A stretch of 64,000 nt of DNA from an uncultured Parabacteroides sp. (GCA_949295065.1 CASFJQ010000004.1:1-64000), one strand, 5' to 3'; shown: positions 35,462 to 45,123, numbered from the stretch's first letter. A program made the numbers and translations. The notes: generated by a model from the letters alone, not told the origin.

Positions 35462-35562
35462 AAATCCCTTGCCAGTCTTGTATTCAGAACTGGTAGATGT
35501 AAGGGAATTTAAACAAACAATCAGCCAATCAATTACATTCAGATGTATTGGTTGGCTGATTT
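35462..35562. terminator. Two hairpins between convergent ridA and marR
   Basis: AAATCCCTT...AAGGGAATTT (35462-35510) with inner CCAGT/ACTGG, then AATCAGCCAATCAAT (35519-35533) with ATTGGTTGGCTGATT (35547-35561). The second has T-rich flanks. Confidence 0.65.
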
Positions 35563-35589
35563 CCTTCTCTCTTCTCGGATAAAATACCA

Positions 35590-36033
35590 TTATTCAAAAT
35601 CTTCAAGGATTGAATGCAGACGTTTTAAGTCGGCATTGCTCTTCTTAATAATGTTCAATCCGATTTCTTTTTCAATGTAAGAATACAGTTCATAAATAGC
35701 TGGATTTATCTTTTGCTGTAAATCCATACCAAGTTCTGTAAGATAAACACAATTATTTCTTCGGTCAATTTTACTTTCTTCACGTCTCACAAAACCGCGT
35801 TTTTCCATGTTGCTCATCAGGCTAGTCAGGCTTGCTTTGTCTTTGGCCGTTCTTTCTGCCAAAGTTTGCTGGCTGATTCCTTGTTCTTGCCATAGGCAGC
35901 TTAATATTTGAAACATCTCAAAAGTGATGCCCGTATTGTGTTTTTTTAGAACACGTTGCATGGCTTTCTTAAAAGCCATTCTAGTGTGTATTATTTGCAA
36001 CACACATTCTCTCGCTTCTTTTCCGTTTTGCAT
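35590..36033 (-). CDS. MarR-family transcriptional regulator
   Basis: 147 residues, one winged helix-turn-helix: residues about 35-100 hold GITFEMFQILSCLWQEQGIS, the recognition helix KDKASLTSLMSNMEKRGFV and the wing REESKIDRRNNCVYLTELG (landmarks). N- and C-terminal helices make the usual dimer interface. No effector site can be read. It is monocistronic; the 13-bp inverted repeat at 36083-36118, just upstream of its -7 box, is the likely operator and points to autoregulation. No efflux or degradation gene adjoins it. Confidence 0.9.
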   Translation of the reverse strand: MQNGKEARECVLQIIHTRMAFKKAMQRVLKKHNTGITFEMFQILSCLWQEQGISQQTLAERTAKDKASLTSLMSNMEKRGFVRREESKIDRRNNCVYLTELGMDLQQKINPAIYELYSYIEKEIGLNIIKKSNADLKRLHSILEDFE

Positions 36034-36066
36034 AATGTATGATATTCATTTTTCTTAACCCTAATA

Positions 36067-36118
36067 CAAAGATATGTTTATTTAGCATAAAAATAAAGAA
36101 TATGATATTTTTATGCTA
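36067..36118 (-). promoter_or_regulatory. marR promoter with 13-bp inverted-repeat operator
   Basis: Minus-strand TATCTTTG at 36067-36074 is the -7 box. TAGCATAAAAATA (36083-36095) and TATTTTTATGCTA (36106-36118) are perfect inverted arms with a 10-base spacer, covering the -33 region. Confidence 0.75.
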
Positions 36119-36225
36119 TAGAAAGTAATATTATTAAACAAATGTTATGTGTATTCGGTGTTTTTATAAGGTTTTTGGCAAATAAAAACAAAGAGGAAAA
36201 TACAACATGGGTTTTATGGTTCTTA

Positions 36226-36726
36226 TTATGTGAGTTTTTCCTTTCTTTTTTTTATTATACCTTTAATATTCCTGTCTTTATAAACAAAACTCCTTTGTAA
36301 ATTATAATTCCAAAAAAAACCTACCATTAATGAGACGAACATCTTACAAACAATGAAAAGATTATCGAAATAGCTGGATAAAGTTTCCTGTACCCAGGCA
36401 TTGGCTGTAATAGTTTCGGTAAGAAGATAAGTTCCATAGGTGTTGAGGAAAATACTTCCTATCCATACCAATGTGTATTTGATGAAAACGAATTCCATAC
36501 GGCATCCGCCATCCTTGAAAGTCCATTTATAGTTTATGATACAGTTGACAATGCCACCACAAATTGCACCGCTGAATGTAGCAACAACATAATATATACT
36601 GAATATATTTGCCAATATAATTGTTGTGCTAAAATCAACAACGCTTGAAATCTGCGAAGCAAACTGAGCTTTCATAAAGGTCATTAACCCTTTTTTTGTC
36701 CATTTTATATTACCTGCCATTAGCAA
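36226..36726 (-). CDS. GtrA-family membrane protein
   Basis: 166 residues with four membrane segments (near 20-40, 45-62, 85-105 and 125-150). The N-terminal FMKAQFASQISSVVDFSTTIILAN, then GGIVNCIINYKWTF, and the end MVGFFWNYNLQRSFVYKD are typical of the GtrA family, thought to help move undecaprenyl-linked sugars across the membrane. The C-terminus is Lys/Arg-rich and cytoplasmic. No glycosyltransferase adjoins it, so its pathway here is unknown. A -7 box at 36959-36966 would give a leader of about 220 bases. Confidence 0.88.
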   Translation of the reverse strand: MLMAGNIKWTKKGLMTFMKAQFASQISSVVDFSTTIILANIFSIYYVVATFSGAICGGIVNCIINYKWTFKDGGCRMEFVFIKYTLVWIGSIFLNTYGTYLLTETITANAWVQETLSSYFDNLFIVCKMFVSLMVGFFWNYNLQRSFVYKDRNIKGIIKKRKEKLT

Positions 36727-36958
36727 TTATTGTAAAATCTAATTTTTGGTAAAAGCTAAAGCTTATATCCTTATAAATGAAATTTCTTTCTTGGTAAAAT
36801 CAAGAAGGGTTTTTCATTGTTTATTTTTTTGTTTTACTCAAAAATAAAGAGTTGAGAATTGGGATTATCTACCACAATTTACAACTCCTTAATAATATGT
36901 TTATTTTTAATAAGTCTCTCAAATTATTTAAATACCAAATAATCATAGTAAGACGGTA

Positions 36959-36966
36959 CAAATATA
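36959..36966 (-). promoter_or_regulatory. Putative -7 box of the GtrA gene
   Basis: Minus-strand TATATTTG. The 416-base gap 36727-37142 is otherwise AT-rich, with one small hairpin (TTCTTG/CAAGAA near 36790-36810) and the menF hairpin. Confidence 0.4.
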
Positions 36967-37097
36967 GACAAAATTTATTTTCTAAGTAATAGTTCAATAT
37001 TAATTTTATATTTAGTTGTATAACTTATGAAGTTACAACACTGGTGAAACTTAAAAATAAAACATATCTTAAACAATGATTTTTTGTCATTTTAGAA

Positions 37098-37132
37098 CCG
37101 ATTTGATAAATTGGCAATATTTATCAAATCGG
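37098..37132 (-). terminator. Hairpin after menF
   Basis: CCGATTTGATAAAT (37098-37111) and ATTTATCAAATCGG (37119-37132) are perfect 14-bp arms with a 7-base loop. The T-run is weak on the minus strand. Confidence 0.55.
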
Positions 37133-37142
37133 ATTGCAGATA

Positions 37143-38231
37143 TTAAAGAAACAGACGTTCCATTGTCATCATTTTGTCTTCTGTTTCGTTCCATTCATCT
37201 TCCAGAGAAGAGGACGGCAATAATCCGCCTCCGGCATAGAATGTGAATCTGTCCGGGCTTATATTCATGCAGCGAAGGTTCACATACAAATCACTTTGTC
37301 CGCCAGGTTTTAGCATTCCGATAAATCCGGAATAGTAACCTCTGTCATATCCTTCTTCCTTAAGAATAAAATCATATGCAGTTTCTTTGGGAAGACCGCA
37401 AACAGCAGGCGTTGGGTGAAGCACTTTAAGAACTTTACCTATTATATTCTCGTCGTCAAGATTGAATATGAATTCCGTTTTAAGGTGAGACAATTCTCCG
37501 GCTTTGACAGGAAACGGGCCTTTGCTTTCCGTAAGAATATTCAACGACAATAGTTTCTGTCTGATATATGTTGCAACCAGAGCTTGTTCTCGTATGTTTT
37601 TTTCATCCCAAGTTTCCGGAAGTTTTCCGTCTTTAAGCCTTTGTGTGCCGGCAAGAGCAACAGTTTGCCATTTGTTTTTACTTCCGGCAAGTAATATTTC
37701 AGGAGTGCTTCCCATCCAAATACCTGTTTGCGGAGTATAGCAAATATATACATATGAATATATATATCTTTTTACAGCTCGGATAAAAGCTTTAGAAATT
37801 GAAATATTCCCTTGTCTCAGCACTGTCTTTTTTCTGGACAATACTAATTTCTCCTGTTTATTGGAAGCAAGAGCTTGCAGGAAGTTTTTGAACTTTTTCT
37901 TATAATCTGAAATGTCTTTTTCTTCTGATACAAATGAATATCCGGAAGAAAGGTCATGTAAATCATTATTCTCTGTAATTGCATCTATTTCTATAGAGCC
38001 TATATTTTCCGGAGAAATTAATACTATCGGGTGAACCTCAGAAATATTGAACGGAGCGATAACATAACCGCTCCGTCCGTTCAAAGATTCAATATCATAA
38101 AGTAAAGAAGGTGATTTTTCTGTTTGAATTGCATAATGAATACATGTTTCACCAGGAATTCTCCACAGAGCAAAAGACTTCTTTTGATTAATAAGACTAT
38201 CGATCTTAGTGTTTAAATTTGTTTTAGTCAT
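37143..38231 (-). CDS. menF: Isochorismate synthase
   Basis: 362 residues from ATG 38231 (MTKTNLNTKIDSLINQKKSF); the longer frame to 38309 lies inside the upstream gene. Chorismate-utilising fold: KLVLSRKKTVL near 150, YICYTPQTGIWMGSTPEILL near 200, QTVALAGTQRL near 230, HLKTEFIFNLDDENIIGKV near 280, then LHPTPAVCGLPKETAYDFI and GYYSGFIG. It converts chorismate to isochorismate, for menaquinone or siderophore synthesis. Its ATG overlaps the TGA of the HAD-hotdog gene (ATGA at 38228-38231), so both proteins are made from one transcript. menD, menB, menC and menE are not in the window. Confidence 0.87.
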   Translation of the reverse strand: MTKTNLNTKIDSLINQKKSFALWRIPGETCIHYAIQTEKSPSLLYDIESLNGRSGYVIAPFNISEVHPIVLISPENIGSIEIDAITENNDLHDLSSGYSFVSEEKDISDYKKKFKNFLQALASNKQEKLVLSRKKTVLRQGNISISKAFIRAVKRYIYSYVYICYTPQTGIWMGSTPEILLAGSKNKWQTVALAGTQRLKDGKLPETWDEKNIREQALVATYIRQKLLSLNILTESKGPFPVKAGELSHLKTEFIFNLDDENIIGKVLKVLHPTPAVCGLPKETAYDFILKEEGYDRGYYSGFIGMLKPGGQSDLYVNLRCMNISPDRFTFYAGGGLLPSSSLEDEWNETEDKMMTMERLFL

Positions 38232-39457
38232 TTCTTCTTTAAAATACTGTTTACTACGCGAACTGACGAAACCAGTTTGTCGGTTGAAGTATATATGTTC
38301 ACATCCCAAATATGTGAAGAACGGCCTTTATGGATGATCGAGCCTACAGCTCTTACTGTATCTCCTTCATGCGCTGAAGACATATGGTTTCCGCTCACTT
38401 GCATACCTACAACCATTTCATCCGGATTAGCTATCAGCATTGAACCTAGTCCTGCAACTGTTTCTGCCAAAGCAAGAGTTGCTCCTCCGTGCAGAATGCC
38501 GAAAGGCTGTCTTGTCCTTTTGTCAACCGGCATTGTAGCTTCAACTCTGTTGTCGGAAACATATGTGTATTGAATGCCCAAATTTCCCATCAAAGCATGT
38601 TTTCCTCTGGCATTAAGCTGCTCCAAAGGTATTTCTGTTGGTTTAATGCTGGTTAGCAGAGCTTTTTCTATTGCAGCGGCAACACCGTTTTCCTCATTGC
38701 TCAGAGTGATGAAATCCGCACAGGCTTTTACAGAATCTCTTGCGTTGCCCATTGCTATGCTTGTTCCGGCAAGTTGCAACATGCTTACGTCTGCTACGCC
38801 GTCACCGATTGCAACAACTTCTTCTGTTGATAGCTTAAGCTCTTCAATCAGCAAAGCCAAAGTGTTTCCTTTGTCAACTGTTGGAGGAACAACTTCAAGG
38901 AAATAATCTTCGGAACGGAAAACGTCAGCCATACCGGCAAGGCGTTTTTTCCAATGATTTTCCAAAGAGACAAGTTCTTCCGTATTGTCGCTTGTCAATA
39001 CACATTTACAAGGACGGAATTCAATATCGGCAAAATCATTTATTTTGACTATTTCCAGATTGTTGATATTGGCTTCACACAAAATATGGTCATTTTCTGT
39101 TTGCTCAGTATATATCTTGCCTTCTTTATAAGTGAAAATGGCAAAATTGTTTCTTTTCGCTTTTTTGTCCAGATAAGCCAATAAATCATTCTCGAGTCTT
39201 TTCTCGAAAATGACATCTCCAGTTTGCATATTAATGATTTGTGCACCATTGTAAGAAATCACGTAACCACCGTAATGGTTGAGCTCCAATTTATTGGCAA
39301 TAGGCAAGATGCCACTTGTCGGTCTTCCCGAAGCCAATACAATTTGTATTCCCATTTGCTGGGCTTTACGCACAGCTGCAATATTATGGGGAGAAACTTC
39401 TTTTGCATTGTTCAAAAGAGTTCCGTCAACATCAAGGACTAATAACTTATACTTCAT
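38228..39457 (-). CDS. HAD phosphatase fused to hotdog thioesterase (possible MenI)
   Basis: 409 residues, two domains. Residues 1-270 are a Cof-type HAD-IIB phosphatase: nucleophile D9 and D11 in LVLDVDGTLL, LASGRPTSG, and IGDGVADVSMLQLAGTSIAMGNA near 215. Residues about 275-409 are a PaaI/MenI-like hotdog thioesterase: RTRQPFGILHGGATLALAETVAG near 315-335, where His-Gly-Gly and the Glu are the usual active-site elements. No stop or start separates them. Because it overlaps menF, the thioesterase part is a candidate 1,4-dihydroxy-2-naphthoyl-CoA hydrolase. The role of the HAD part is open. A -7 box lies at 39482-39489 (minus TATATTTG). Confidence 0.82.
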   Translation of the reverse strand: MKYKLLVLDVDGTLLNNAKEVSPHNIAAVRKAQQMGIQIVLASGRPTSGILPIANKLELNHYGGYVISYNGAQIINMQTGDVIFEKRLENDLLAYLDKKAKRNNFAIFTYKEGKIYTEQTENDHILCEANINNLEIVKINDFADIEFRPCKCVLTSDNTEELVSLENHWKKRLAGMADVFRSEDYFLEVVPPTVDKGNTLALLIEELKLSTEEVVAIGDGVADVSMLQLAGTSIAMGNARDSVKACADFITLSNEENGVAAAIEKALLTSIKPTEIPLEQLNARGKHALMGNLGIQYTYVSDNRVEATMPVDKRTRQPFGILHGGATLALAETVAGLGSMLIANPDEMVVGMQVSGNHMSSAHEGDTVRAVGSIIHKGRSSHIWDVNIYTSTDKLVSSVRVVNSILKKK

Positions 39458-39521
39458 GACCTGTCAATTTTCGATTATTTACAAATATAAGAAACACTTT
39501 TGACAAAGCCGAATATTTAAG

Positions 39522-41441
39522 TTATAAGTTTTTGTCTTTTATTCTTATTACTTTCCCTTTCTCTTCAACATAACGGTAAAGTTTTCTGTAGAAATTATGT
39601 TTCGATAGTGTTTCTGAATCACCAATAATTATAAGTTTCATCCTTGCTCTTGTGATAGCAACATTCATTCTTCTCAAATCCTTAAGAAAACCGATGTTGC
39701 CGTCTTCATTCGCCCTGACAAGGCTTATCATTATTACATCTCTTTCCTGTCCCTGAAAACCATCTACTGTATGAATTGTTATAAGTTTTCGGAACGGGCG
39801 GAAGAAAGGATTTCTTTTTATCATACTTCGAAGATAATAGACTTGAGCTTTGTATGGAGAGATAATTCCAAAGTCAATGTTCTCTTCCAGGATTCTTTCT
39901 TTTCCGATATTTTCCATATAAACCTGTAGTTGCAGAACCAGTAGCTCCGCTTCTTTTCTGTTTATACGGCTTAAACTGTCGGTTAAGTCTTCTCCTTCAA
40001 TATCATATCCTGCAGTATCAGTCCATACTAAAGGCGTATCCCAATCAAGAATGCCACGATTGCAGACTTCCGGCGCAGAAAACAGTTCACCGTTATAGAA
40101 CCACTGTGATGAAAATCCCATAATGTCGTTATTCATTCTGTATTGGATTTTCAGCAAAGAAACAACTTCCGGTTTACGCTCGGCTACATATTCCATCAAT
40201 GTTTTGTCCAATCCGCCTTTAGCTGCTTCAATACATTTTACAGTAGGAGGGAGCTGTTTATGGTCGCCTGCAAGAACAACTCTGTCCGATTTGTTTATTG
40301 CAATCCAACATGCTGCCTCAAGAGCCTGAGCAGCCTCGTCAATAAACAGTGTGCTGAATCTTTTGCCGGATAGAACCTTATTAGCCGAACCGACCAATGT
40401 ACATGCTATAACTCTTGCTTCGTCAAACAGGCTGGTTTCGATACTCAGTTCAAGTTCTGTAGCTCTGTATCTTAGTCGGGATAATCTGTTTCTGTCAGTA
40501 TCTTTTTCGCTCCTGCTTTTTTTACGTAGCGATGATTGTATTTCCCTTATCGTTTTCCGAATGCTCCACAATTCAGCATAATCAGGATGAGATTCGAATT
40601 TCCTTTCGTATGTGAATGATAGCATTTTATCATTTACTCTGGTAGGATTGCCGATTCTCAGAACAGGAACACCTCGGTCTGTAAGTTTTTCTGCTATCCA
40701 ATCTACAGCAGTATTGCTTTGTGCGCATACCAAAACCTGATTCTCTCTGTGTAAGGTTTCATATATGGCTTCAACCAGTGTTGTAGTCTTTCCTGTTCCA
40801 GGCGGGCCATGAACAATACTTACATCTTTAGCGGCAATAACTTTGTTTACTGCGCAGTCTTGCGAACTGTTAAGCCAAGGAAATCTTACCGGAAATATTT
40901 TCCTTCCCTCAGCTTTCTCCGGACCAAGCATAACATCACGCAAATGAGCTGTTATATTATTCTTTGCCGACATAACTTCTTTCATGGCAGCGAACATAGT
41001 TTTATAACTTGTCTCATCGAAATATAGTTGAACACCTATTTCTGATGTGGACATTTGCAGTTCTGCCAATGACTGTTGTGAAGGGACAGAAACAATCATT
41101 ACGTCTCCTTCAACATAACTGATATTTGCGCTGAAATTGAAATAGTTCAGCTTCTGTCCTGTTTTCATCGTGAAAAAACAGACAGGCCGTCCATGTTCGA
41201 ATACATGTTCTATTTCTTTTTCCTGTGTACGCTCAATTTCTACAACCAGTTGGTTCAAAGAGTTGTAATAGCTTCGTCCAAGTCTTATCGGATACCAGCA
41301 AAGTCCTTGTTTTATTCTATGCAGAAGTCCGGCCTGCTCGGCTTGTTCCTTGTATTGTTCCTTCTCAAACAAGTATTCTTTTTGGAGAAGATCATATTGT
41401 GTCTGAAGATGAGCAAATGGAGAAATTGAATTCAGATACAT
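39522..41441 (-). CDS. Superfamily 1B DNA/RNA helicase (UPF1/IGHMBP2-like)
   Basis: 639 residues. Walker [15 protein letters not shown] near 215, motif Ia [14 protein letters not shown], motif [17 protein letters not shown] near 380, motif [13 protein letters not shown], motif [22 protein letters not shown] and motif [17 protein letters not shown] near 605. The N-terminal 200 residues form a beta-barrel-type accessory region. It would unwind nucleic acid 5' to 3' with ATP. Its start overlaps the PNP stop by 10 bases, so it is the last gene of the dipeptidase-amidohydrolase-PNP operon, an unexpected place for a helicase. Confidence 0.88.
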   Translation of the reverse strand: MYLNSISPFAHLQTQYDLLQKEYLFEKEQYKEQAEQAGLLHRIKQGLCWYPIRLGRSYYNSLNQLVVEIERTQEKEIEHVFEHGRPVCFFTMKTGQKLNYFNFSANISYVEGDVMIVSVPSQQSLAELQMSTSEIGVQLYFDETSYKTMFAAMKEVMSAKNNITAHLRDVMLGPEKAEGRKIFPVRFPWLNSSQDCAVNKVIAAKDVSIVHGPPGTGKTTTLVEAIYETLHRENQVLVCAQSNTAVDWIAEKLTDRGVPVLRIGNPTRVNDKMLSFTYERKFESHPDYAELWSIRKTIREIQSSLRKKSRSEKDTDRNRLSRLRYRATELELSIETSLFDEARVIACTLVGSANKVLSGKRFSTLFIDEAAQALEAACWIAINKSDRVVLAGDHKQLPPTVKCIEAAKGGLDKTLMEYVAERKPEVVSLLKIQYRMNNDIMGFSSQWFYNGELFSAPEVCNRGILDWDTPLVWTDTAGYDIEGEDLTDSLSRINRKEAELLVLQLQVYMENIGKERILEENIDFGIISPYKAQVYYLRSMIKRNPFFRPFRKLITIHTVDGFQGQERDVIMISLVRANEDGNIGFLKDLRRMNVAITRARMKLIIIGDSETLSKHNFYRKLYRYVEEKGKVIRIKDKNL

Positions 41442-42253
41442 GAAACCAAATCTTTGAATATCGTTGTCATTCGTTTTGCAGCCTTGTCTGCCTGTATGAT
41501 AACATCGTTGGCATCATTTACAAAATCATCAGCAAAATGATATCCTTCGTTGGTTATTACAGACATGCCGAAAACTCTGATTCCTGCATGACGAGCCACA
41601 ATTACTTCCGGAACAGTACTCATACCAATCGCATCTCCACCAGCTTTTCCATAGAATGCATATTCAGCAGGAGTTTCGTATGAAGGACCGGTAAGACCTA
41701 CATATACGCCTTCCTTAACAACAATATCATGCTTATTAGCTATTTCTTTAGCCTTGGCAATAAATTCGCGGTCATAAGCGCGGGTCATATCCGGGAATCT
41801 TGGCCCGAACTTTTCATTGTTAGGTCCGATTAATGGATTAGGCATCATGTTTATATGATCACGTATTATCATCAAATCCCCAATCTTGAAAGATGTATTT
41901 ATACCTCCGGCAGCATTGGATACCAACAGATTCTTTATTCCCAGTAATTTCATTACTCTTATAGGGAAAGTAACTTGTTCCATTGTATAACCTTCATAAT
42001 AATGAAAGCGTCCTTGCATAGCAAGCACATTCTTGTTTCCAAGTCTTCCGTGTATTAAATTCCCTTTATGACCGGTAGCAGTCGATGCCATGAAATTAGG
42101 AATCTGACGATATGGAATAGCTCTTGCATCCTCTATTTCATCAGCCAAGGAACCTAAGCCGCTACCTAAAATGATTGCGGTGTCCGGAATATTTTTGATA
42201 CAGGCAGCCAAATAAGCTGCCGTTTCAGAATATAAATCTTTATTAATTTGCAT
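41432..42253 (-). CDS. Purine nucleoside phosphorylase (trimeric type)
   Basis: 273 residues. It cleaves inosine and guanosine with phosphate to base and ribose 1-phosphate. Motifs: [16 protein letters not shown] near 25, [11 protein letters not shown] near 65 (phosphate site), [10 protein letters not shown] near 85, [10 protein letters not shown] near 110, [13 protein letters not shown] near 195 with the base-contacting Glu, and [10 protein letters not shown] near 240 with the Asn. All of these identify the low-molecular-weight, trimeric class rather than the E. coli DeoD hexamer. It lies 3 bases after the amidohydrolase gene and overlaps the helicase gene. Confidence 0.93.
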   Translation of the reverse strand: MQINKDLYSETAAYLAACIKNIPDTAIILGSGLGSLADEIEDARAIPYRQIPNFMASTATGHKGNLIHGRLGNKNVLAMQGRFHYYEGYTMEQVTFPIRVMKLLGIKNLLVSNAAGGINTSFKIGDLMIIRDHINMMPNPLIGPNNEKFGPRFPDMTRAYDREFIAKAKEIANKHDIVVKEGVYVGLTGPSYETPAEYAFYGKAGGDAIGMSTVPEVIVARHAGIRVFGMSVITNEGYHFADDFVNDANDVIIQADKAAKRMTTIFKDLVSCI

Positions 42254-42256
42254 ATT

Positions 42257-43513
42257 TTATTTCATTAGATTATACGCACGTTTACTGGTCTGTTCCAATA
42301 TTTCTTCTTCTCCGGGAACAGTTCTGTTTTCCATAATGATTTGTCCGTTACACAAAACAGTGTCCACGCTATTTCCATTGGCAGCGTAAACCAGGTTTGA
42401 TATGAAATTAAAGTTCGGGGTGAAAACAGGCGACTTCAATTCTACCAGAGACAAATCAGCCAGATAACCCTCTGCTATTTTCCCGCATTTAAGTCCGAAA
42501 ATCTCCGCTCCGACAGATGTAGCGGATTCAAATACTTCCGTAGCAGAAAGAACTTCAGGGTCTTTTCTCCACACTTTACCAAGCAAAGCTGCAAGCTTCA
42601 TTGCTTCAACCATATCCAGATTGTTGGATGAAGCACATCCGTCAGTTCCTATTCCTACTTTAATCCCTGCTTTTTTCATTTCATGGAACTTGAATTCCAT
42701 TCCGGAAGCCAGTTTCATATTCGAAGCCGGATTATGTATAACTTTCACACCGTGGTCTGCCAACATCTTTATCTCGTCATTATCCACATAGATTCCATGA
42801 GCGATGATCAATCTTGGAGATAACAATCCGAGATGATATAAATATCTTACAGGAGAATAACCGAATTGTTTTATGGAATTATTGACTTCGTCTTCAGTTT
42901 CTGCTAAATGAATATGTATAGGGACACAGTTGTCTTTTGAGAATTTATTTATCCATTTCAATAATTCTCCGGACACGGTATATATTGCATGAGGTCCCAT
43001 TGCAGGATAAATCCTGTCATTACATTCTTCTGTAATTGTTTTATAAACCTTTTTGCAATTAACCTTTGCCTTTTCAGCTGTCTCTGCATCAAAATGGTCG
43101 AAGCATGCAGCAGAGATAATAGCCCTGATTCCCATTTCTTCGGCAGCTTTAGCAATGCCTCGCACTTTAAAATACATATCGGAAAATGTAGTTGTTCCGC
43201 TTTTTATCATTTCCAGACAAGCAAGTTTCGCTCCCCAATATATATCTTCCTGCGTCATTTTCGCCTCGTTCGGCCATATTTTCTTTTCCAGCCAAGGCAT
43301 AAGTTTCATATCGTCGGCATATCCACGGAACAGTGTCATTGCCGAATGAGTATGTCCGTTGATAAATCCGGGAATTATTGCCTTGTCTTTAGCATTGATA
43401 ACTCTATCAGCTTTTACTTCCAGATTCTCTCCAATGCTTTTTATCCATTTACCTTCTATATATATGTCCTTTATTGCTCCATCCAGAAGAGCATCTTTTA
43501 TAAGTATATTCAT
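42257..43513 (-). CDS. Amidohydrolase, S-adenosylhomocysteine/methylthioadenosine deaminase-like
   Basis: 418 residues. The metal site is INGHTHSAMTLFRGYADD near 55, with further ligands in HIHLAETEDEVN near 205, AHGIYVDNDE near 240 and GIGTDGCASSNNLDM near 295. This matches the TRZ/ATZ-MtaD-type amidohydrolases that deaminate SAH, MTA or adenosine to inosine derivatives. The PNP gene 3 bases downstream would handle such nucleosides, which supports a purine role, but guanine/hydroxydechloroatrazine-type substrates cannot be excluded. Its start overlaps the dipeptidase stop by 4 bases (ATGA). Confidence 0.85.
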   Translation of the reverse strand: MNILIKDALLDGAIKDIYIEGKWIKSIGENLEVKADRVINAKDKAIIPGFINGHTHSAMTLFRGYADDMKLMPWLEKKIWPNEAKMTQEDIYWGAKLACLEMIKSGTTTFSDMYFKVRGIAKAAEEMGIRAIISAACFDHFDAETAEKAKVNCKKVYKTITEECNDRIYPAMGPHAIYTVSGELLKWINKFSKDNCVPIHIHLAETEDEVNNSIKQFGYSPVRYLYHLGLLSPRLIIAHGIYVDNDEIKMLADHGVKVIHNPASNMKLASGMEFKFHEMKKAGIKVGIGTDGCASSNNLDMVEAMKLAALLGKVWRKDPEVLSATEVFESATSVGAEIFGLKCGKIAEGYLADLSLVELKSPVFTPNFNFISNLVYAANGNSVDTVLCNGQIIMENRTVPGEEEILEQTSKRAYNLMK

Positions 43514-44868
43514 GATTTGAAAATACGATAAAATTCAGCAACTGATTCTATACCTTTGTAGAAAATATCCAGTCTGCAACTTTCATTTGGTGAGTGAATT
43601 GCATTTTGCTCAAGACCGAATCCCATAAGAACAGTTTTAATTCCCAAAACCTGTTCGAAAGTTGAGATGATAGGAATACTTCCACCTCTGCGAACAGCAA
43701 GAGGGGTTTGACCGAATGCAATTTCCACAGCCTTTTCTGCTGCCTGATATGCTGGAAGGTCAATAGGACAAACATATCCTTCTCCGCCATGCATAGGAGT
43801 AACTTTTACTTTTACATAATCAGGAGCTACATTAGCGATATATTCTTCAAACATTTTTGATATTTTCTCATGGTTCTGATGCGGCACAAGTCTGCATGAA
43901 ACCTTGGCATAAGCCTTTGACGGCAACACTGTTTTGCTTCCTTCACCAGTGTATCCGCCCCAGATACCGCAAACATCAAATGACGGACGGCAGCTGTTGC
44001 GTTCCAATGTTGAATAGCCTTTTTCTCCAAACAGAGCGTTGACATCAATAGCTTGTTTATATTTTTCTTCGCTGAAAGGAACTTTTGCAATCATTTCTCG
44101 TTCGCGGACCGACAACTCTTCCACGTCATCATAGAATCCAGGAATAGTTATTCTGCCGTCAGCATCTGTTATGTCAGCAATCAGTTTACACAAAACATTT
44201 ATAGGGTTGGCAACTGCACCACCGAAATGACCGGAATGAAGGTCTCTGTTCGGACCAGTCACTTCGATTTCCCAATAAGCAAGTCCTCTCAGTCCTGTAG
44301 TCAGTGATGGAACTTCTGCACTTACCATGCTGGTATCTGACACCAGAATTATATCAGCCTTGAGCAGTTCCTTATGTTTCTCGCAGAAACTTTCCAGGCT
44401 AGGAGAGCCGATTTCTTCTTCTCCTTCGAATATGAATTTTACGTTGCAATCCAGCAAACCTTCATTAAGTGCAGTTTCAAATCCTTTTACCTGAATCATG
44501 CCCTGACCTTTGTCGTCATCAGCACCACGTGCATATATTTTCCCGTCTCTGATTTCAGGTTCAAAAGGATTGCTTTTCCATAATTCCAATGGTTCGGCAG
44601 GCATAACATCATAGTGGGCATAAACCAAAACTGTTGGTTTGCCTTCACCGATTATTTTTTCGCCATAAACTATAGGATTACCTTCTGTAGGCATCACTTC
44701 AGCTTTGTCTGCACCGGAAGAAAGGAGTAATTCAACCCACTTTTCGGCACATTTTGTCATATCTGCCTTGTGTTCATGTTTTGCACTTATCGAAGGAATA
44801 CGGATAAGAGAGAACAGTTCTTCAAGAAATCTCTCTTTGTTATTTTCAATATAATTCTTTACTGACAT
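43510..44868 (-). CDS. M20-family dipeptidase
   Basis: 452 residues. Zinc motifs: VLVYAHYDVMPAEPLELW near 80, ARGADDDKGQ near 112 with the bridging Asp, KFIFEGEEEIGSPS near 145 with the catalytic Glu pair, and AIHSPNESCRLD near 430 with the last His. A dimerisation lid occupies about 190-330 (HSGHFGGAVANP). It resembles PepV/CNDP-like carboxypeptidases that split dipeptides in the cytoplasm. First gene of the operon; promoter at 45124-45155 and a 250-base leader holding the repeat array at 44901-45033. Confidence 0.9.
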   Translation of the reverse strand: MSVKNYIENNKERFLEELFSLIRIPSISAKHEHKADMTKCAEKWVELLLSSGADKAEVMPTEGNPIVYGEKIIGEGKPTVLVYAHYDVMPAEPLELWKSNPFEPEIRDGKIYARGADDDKGQGMIQVKGFETALNEGLLDCNVKFIFEGEEEIGSPSLESFCEKHKELLKADIILVSDTSMVSAEVPSLTTGLRGLAYWEIEVTGPNRDLHSGHFGGAVANPINVLCKLIADITDADGRITIPGFYDDVEELSVREREMIAKVPFSEEKYKQAIDVNALFGEKGYSTLERNSCRPSFDVCGIWGGYTGEGSKTVLPSKAYAKVSCRLVPHQNHEKISKMFEEYIANVAPDYVKVKVTPMHGGEGYVCPIDLPAYQAAEKAVEIAFGQTPLAVRRGGSIPIISTFEQVLGIKTVLMGFGLEQNAIHSPNESCRLDIFYKGIESVAEFYRIFKS

Positions 44869-44900
44869 AGAATGTTAAGTTTATGAGTTTATTAGTTTTA

Positions 44901-45104
44901 GGAGTAAAGGAGTTAAGTAGTTAAGTAGTCAAGTAGTTAAGTAGATATTAGTTACTACCTTGTCTACTTGTCAACTCGTCAACTTGTCAACTTGTTAACT
45001 TGTTAACTTGTCAACTCGTCAACTTGTCACCTTAAACACAGAAATACTGAAACTCCGGATTATAATTCTATAATTACCTCTGTAACTTTGTGCCTCTGTG
45101 TTTT
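44901..45104 (+). repeat. Octamer-repeat element plus AAACACAGAGG module in the dipeptidase leader
   Basis: TTAAGTAG-type octamers (44910-44945), the core AGTTAAGTAGATATTAG...CTACCTTGT, then about nine AACTTGTC/AACTCGTC octamers to 45033. 45077-45104 is a module whose reverse strand reads AAACACAGAGG...AGTTACAGAGG, also present at 34057-34084. Confidence 0.75.
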
Positions 45105-45123
45105 CTTTACTCCCAACTTCCTC

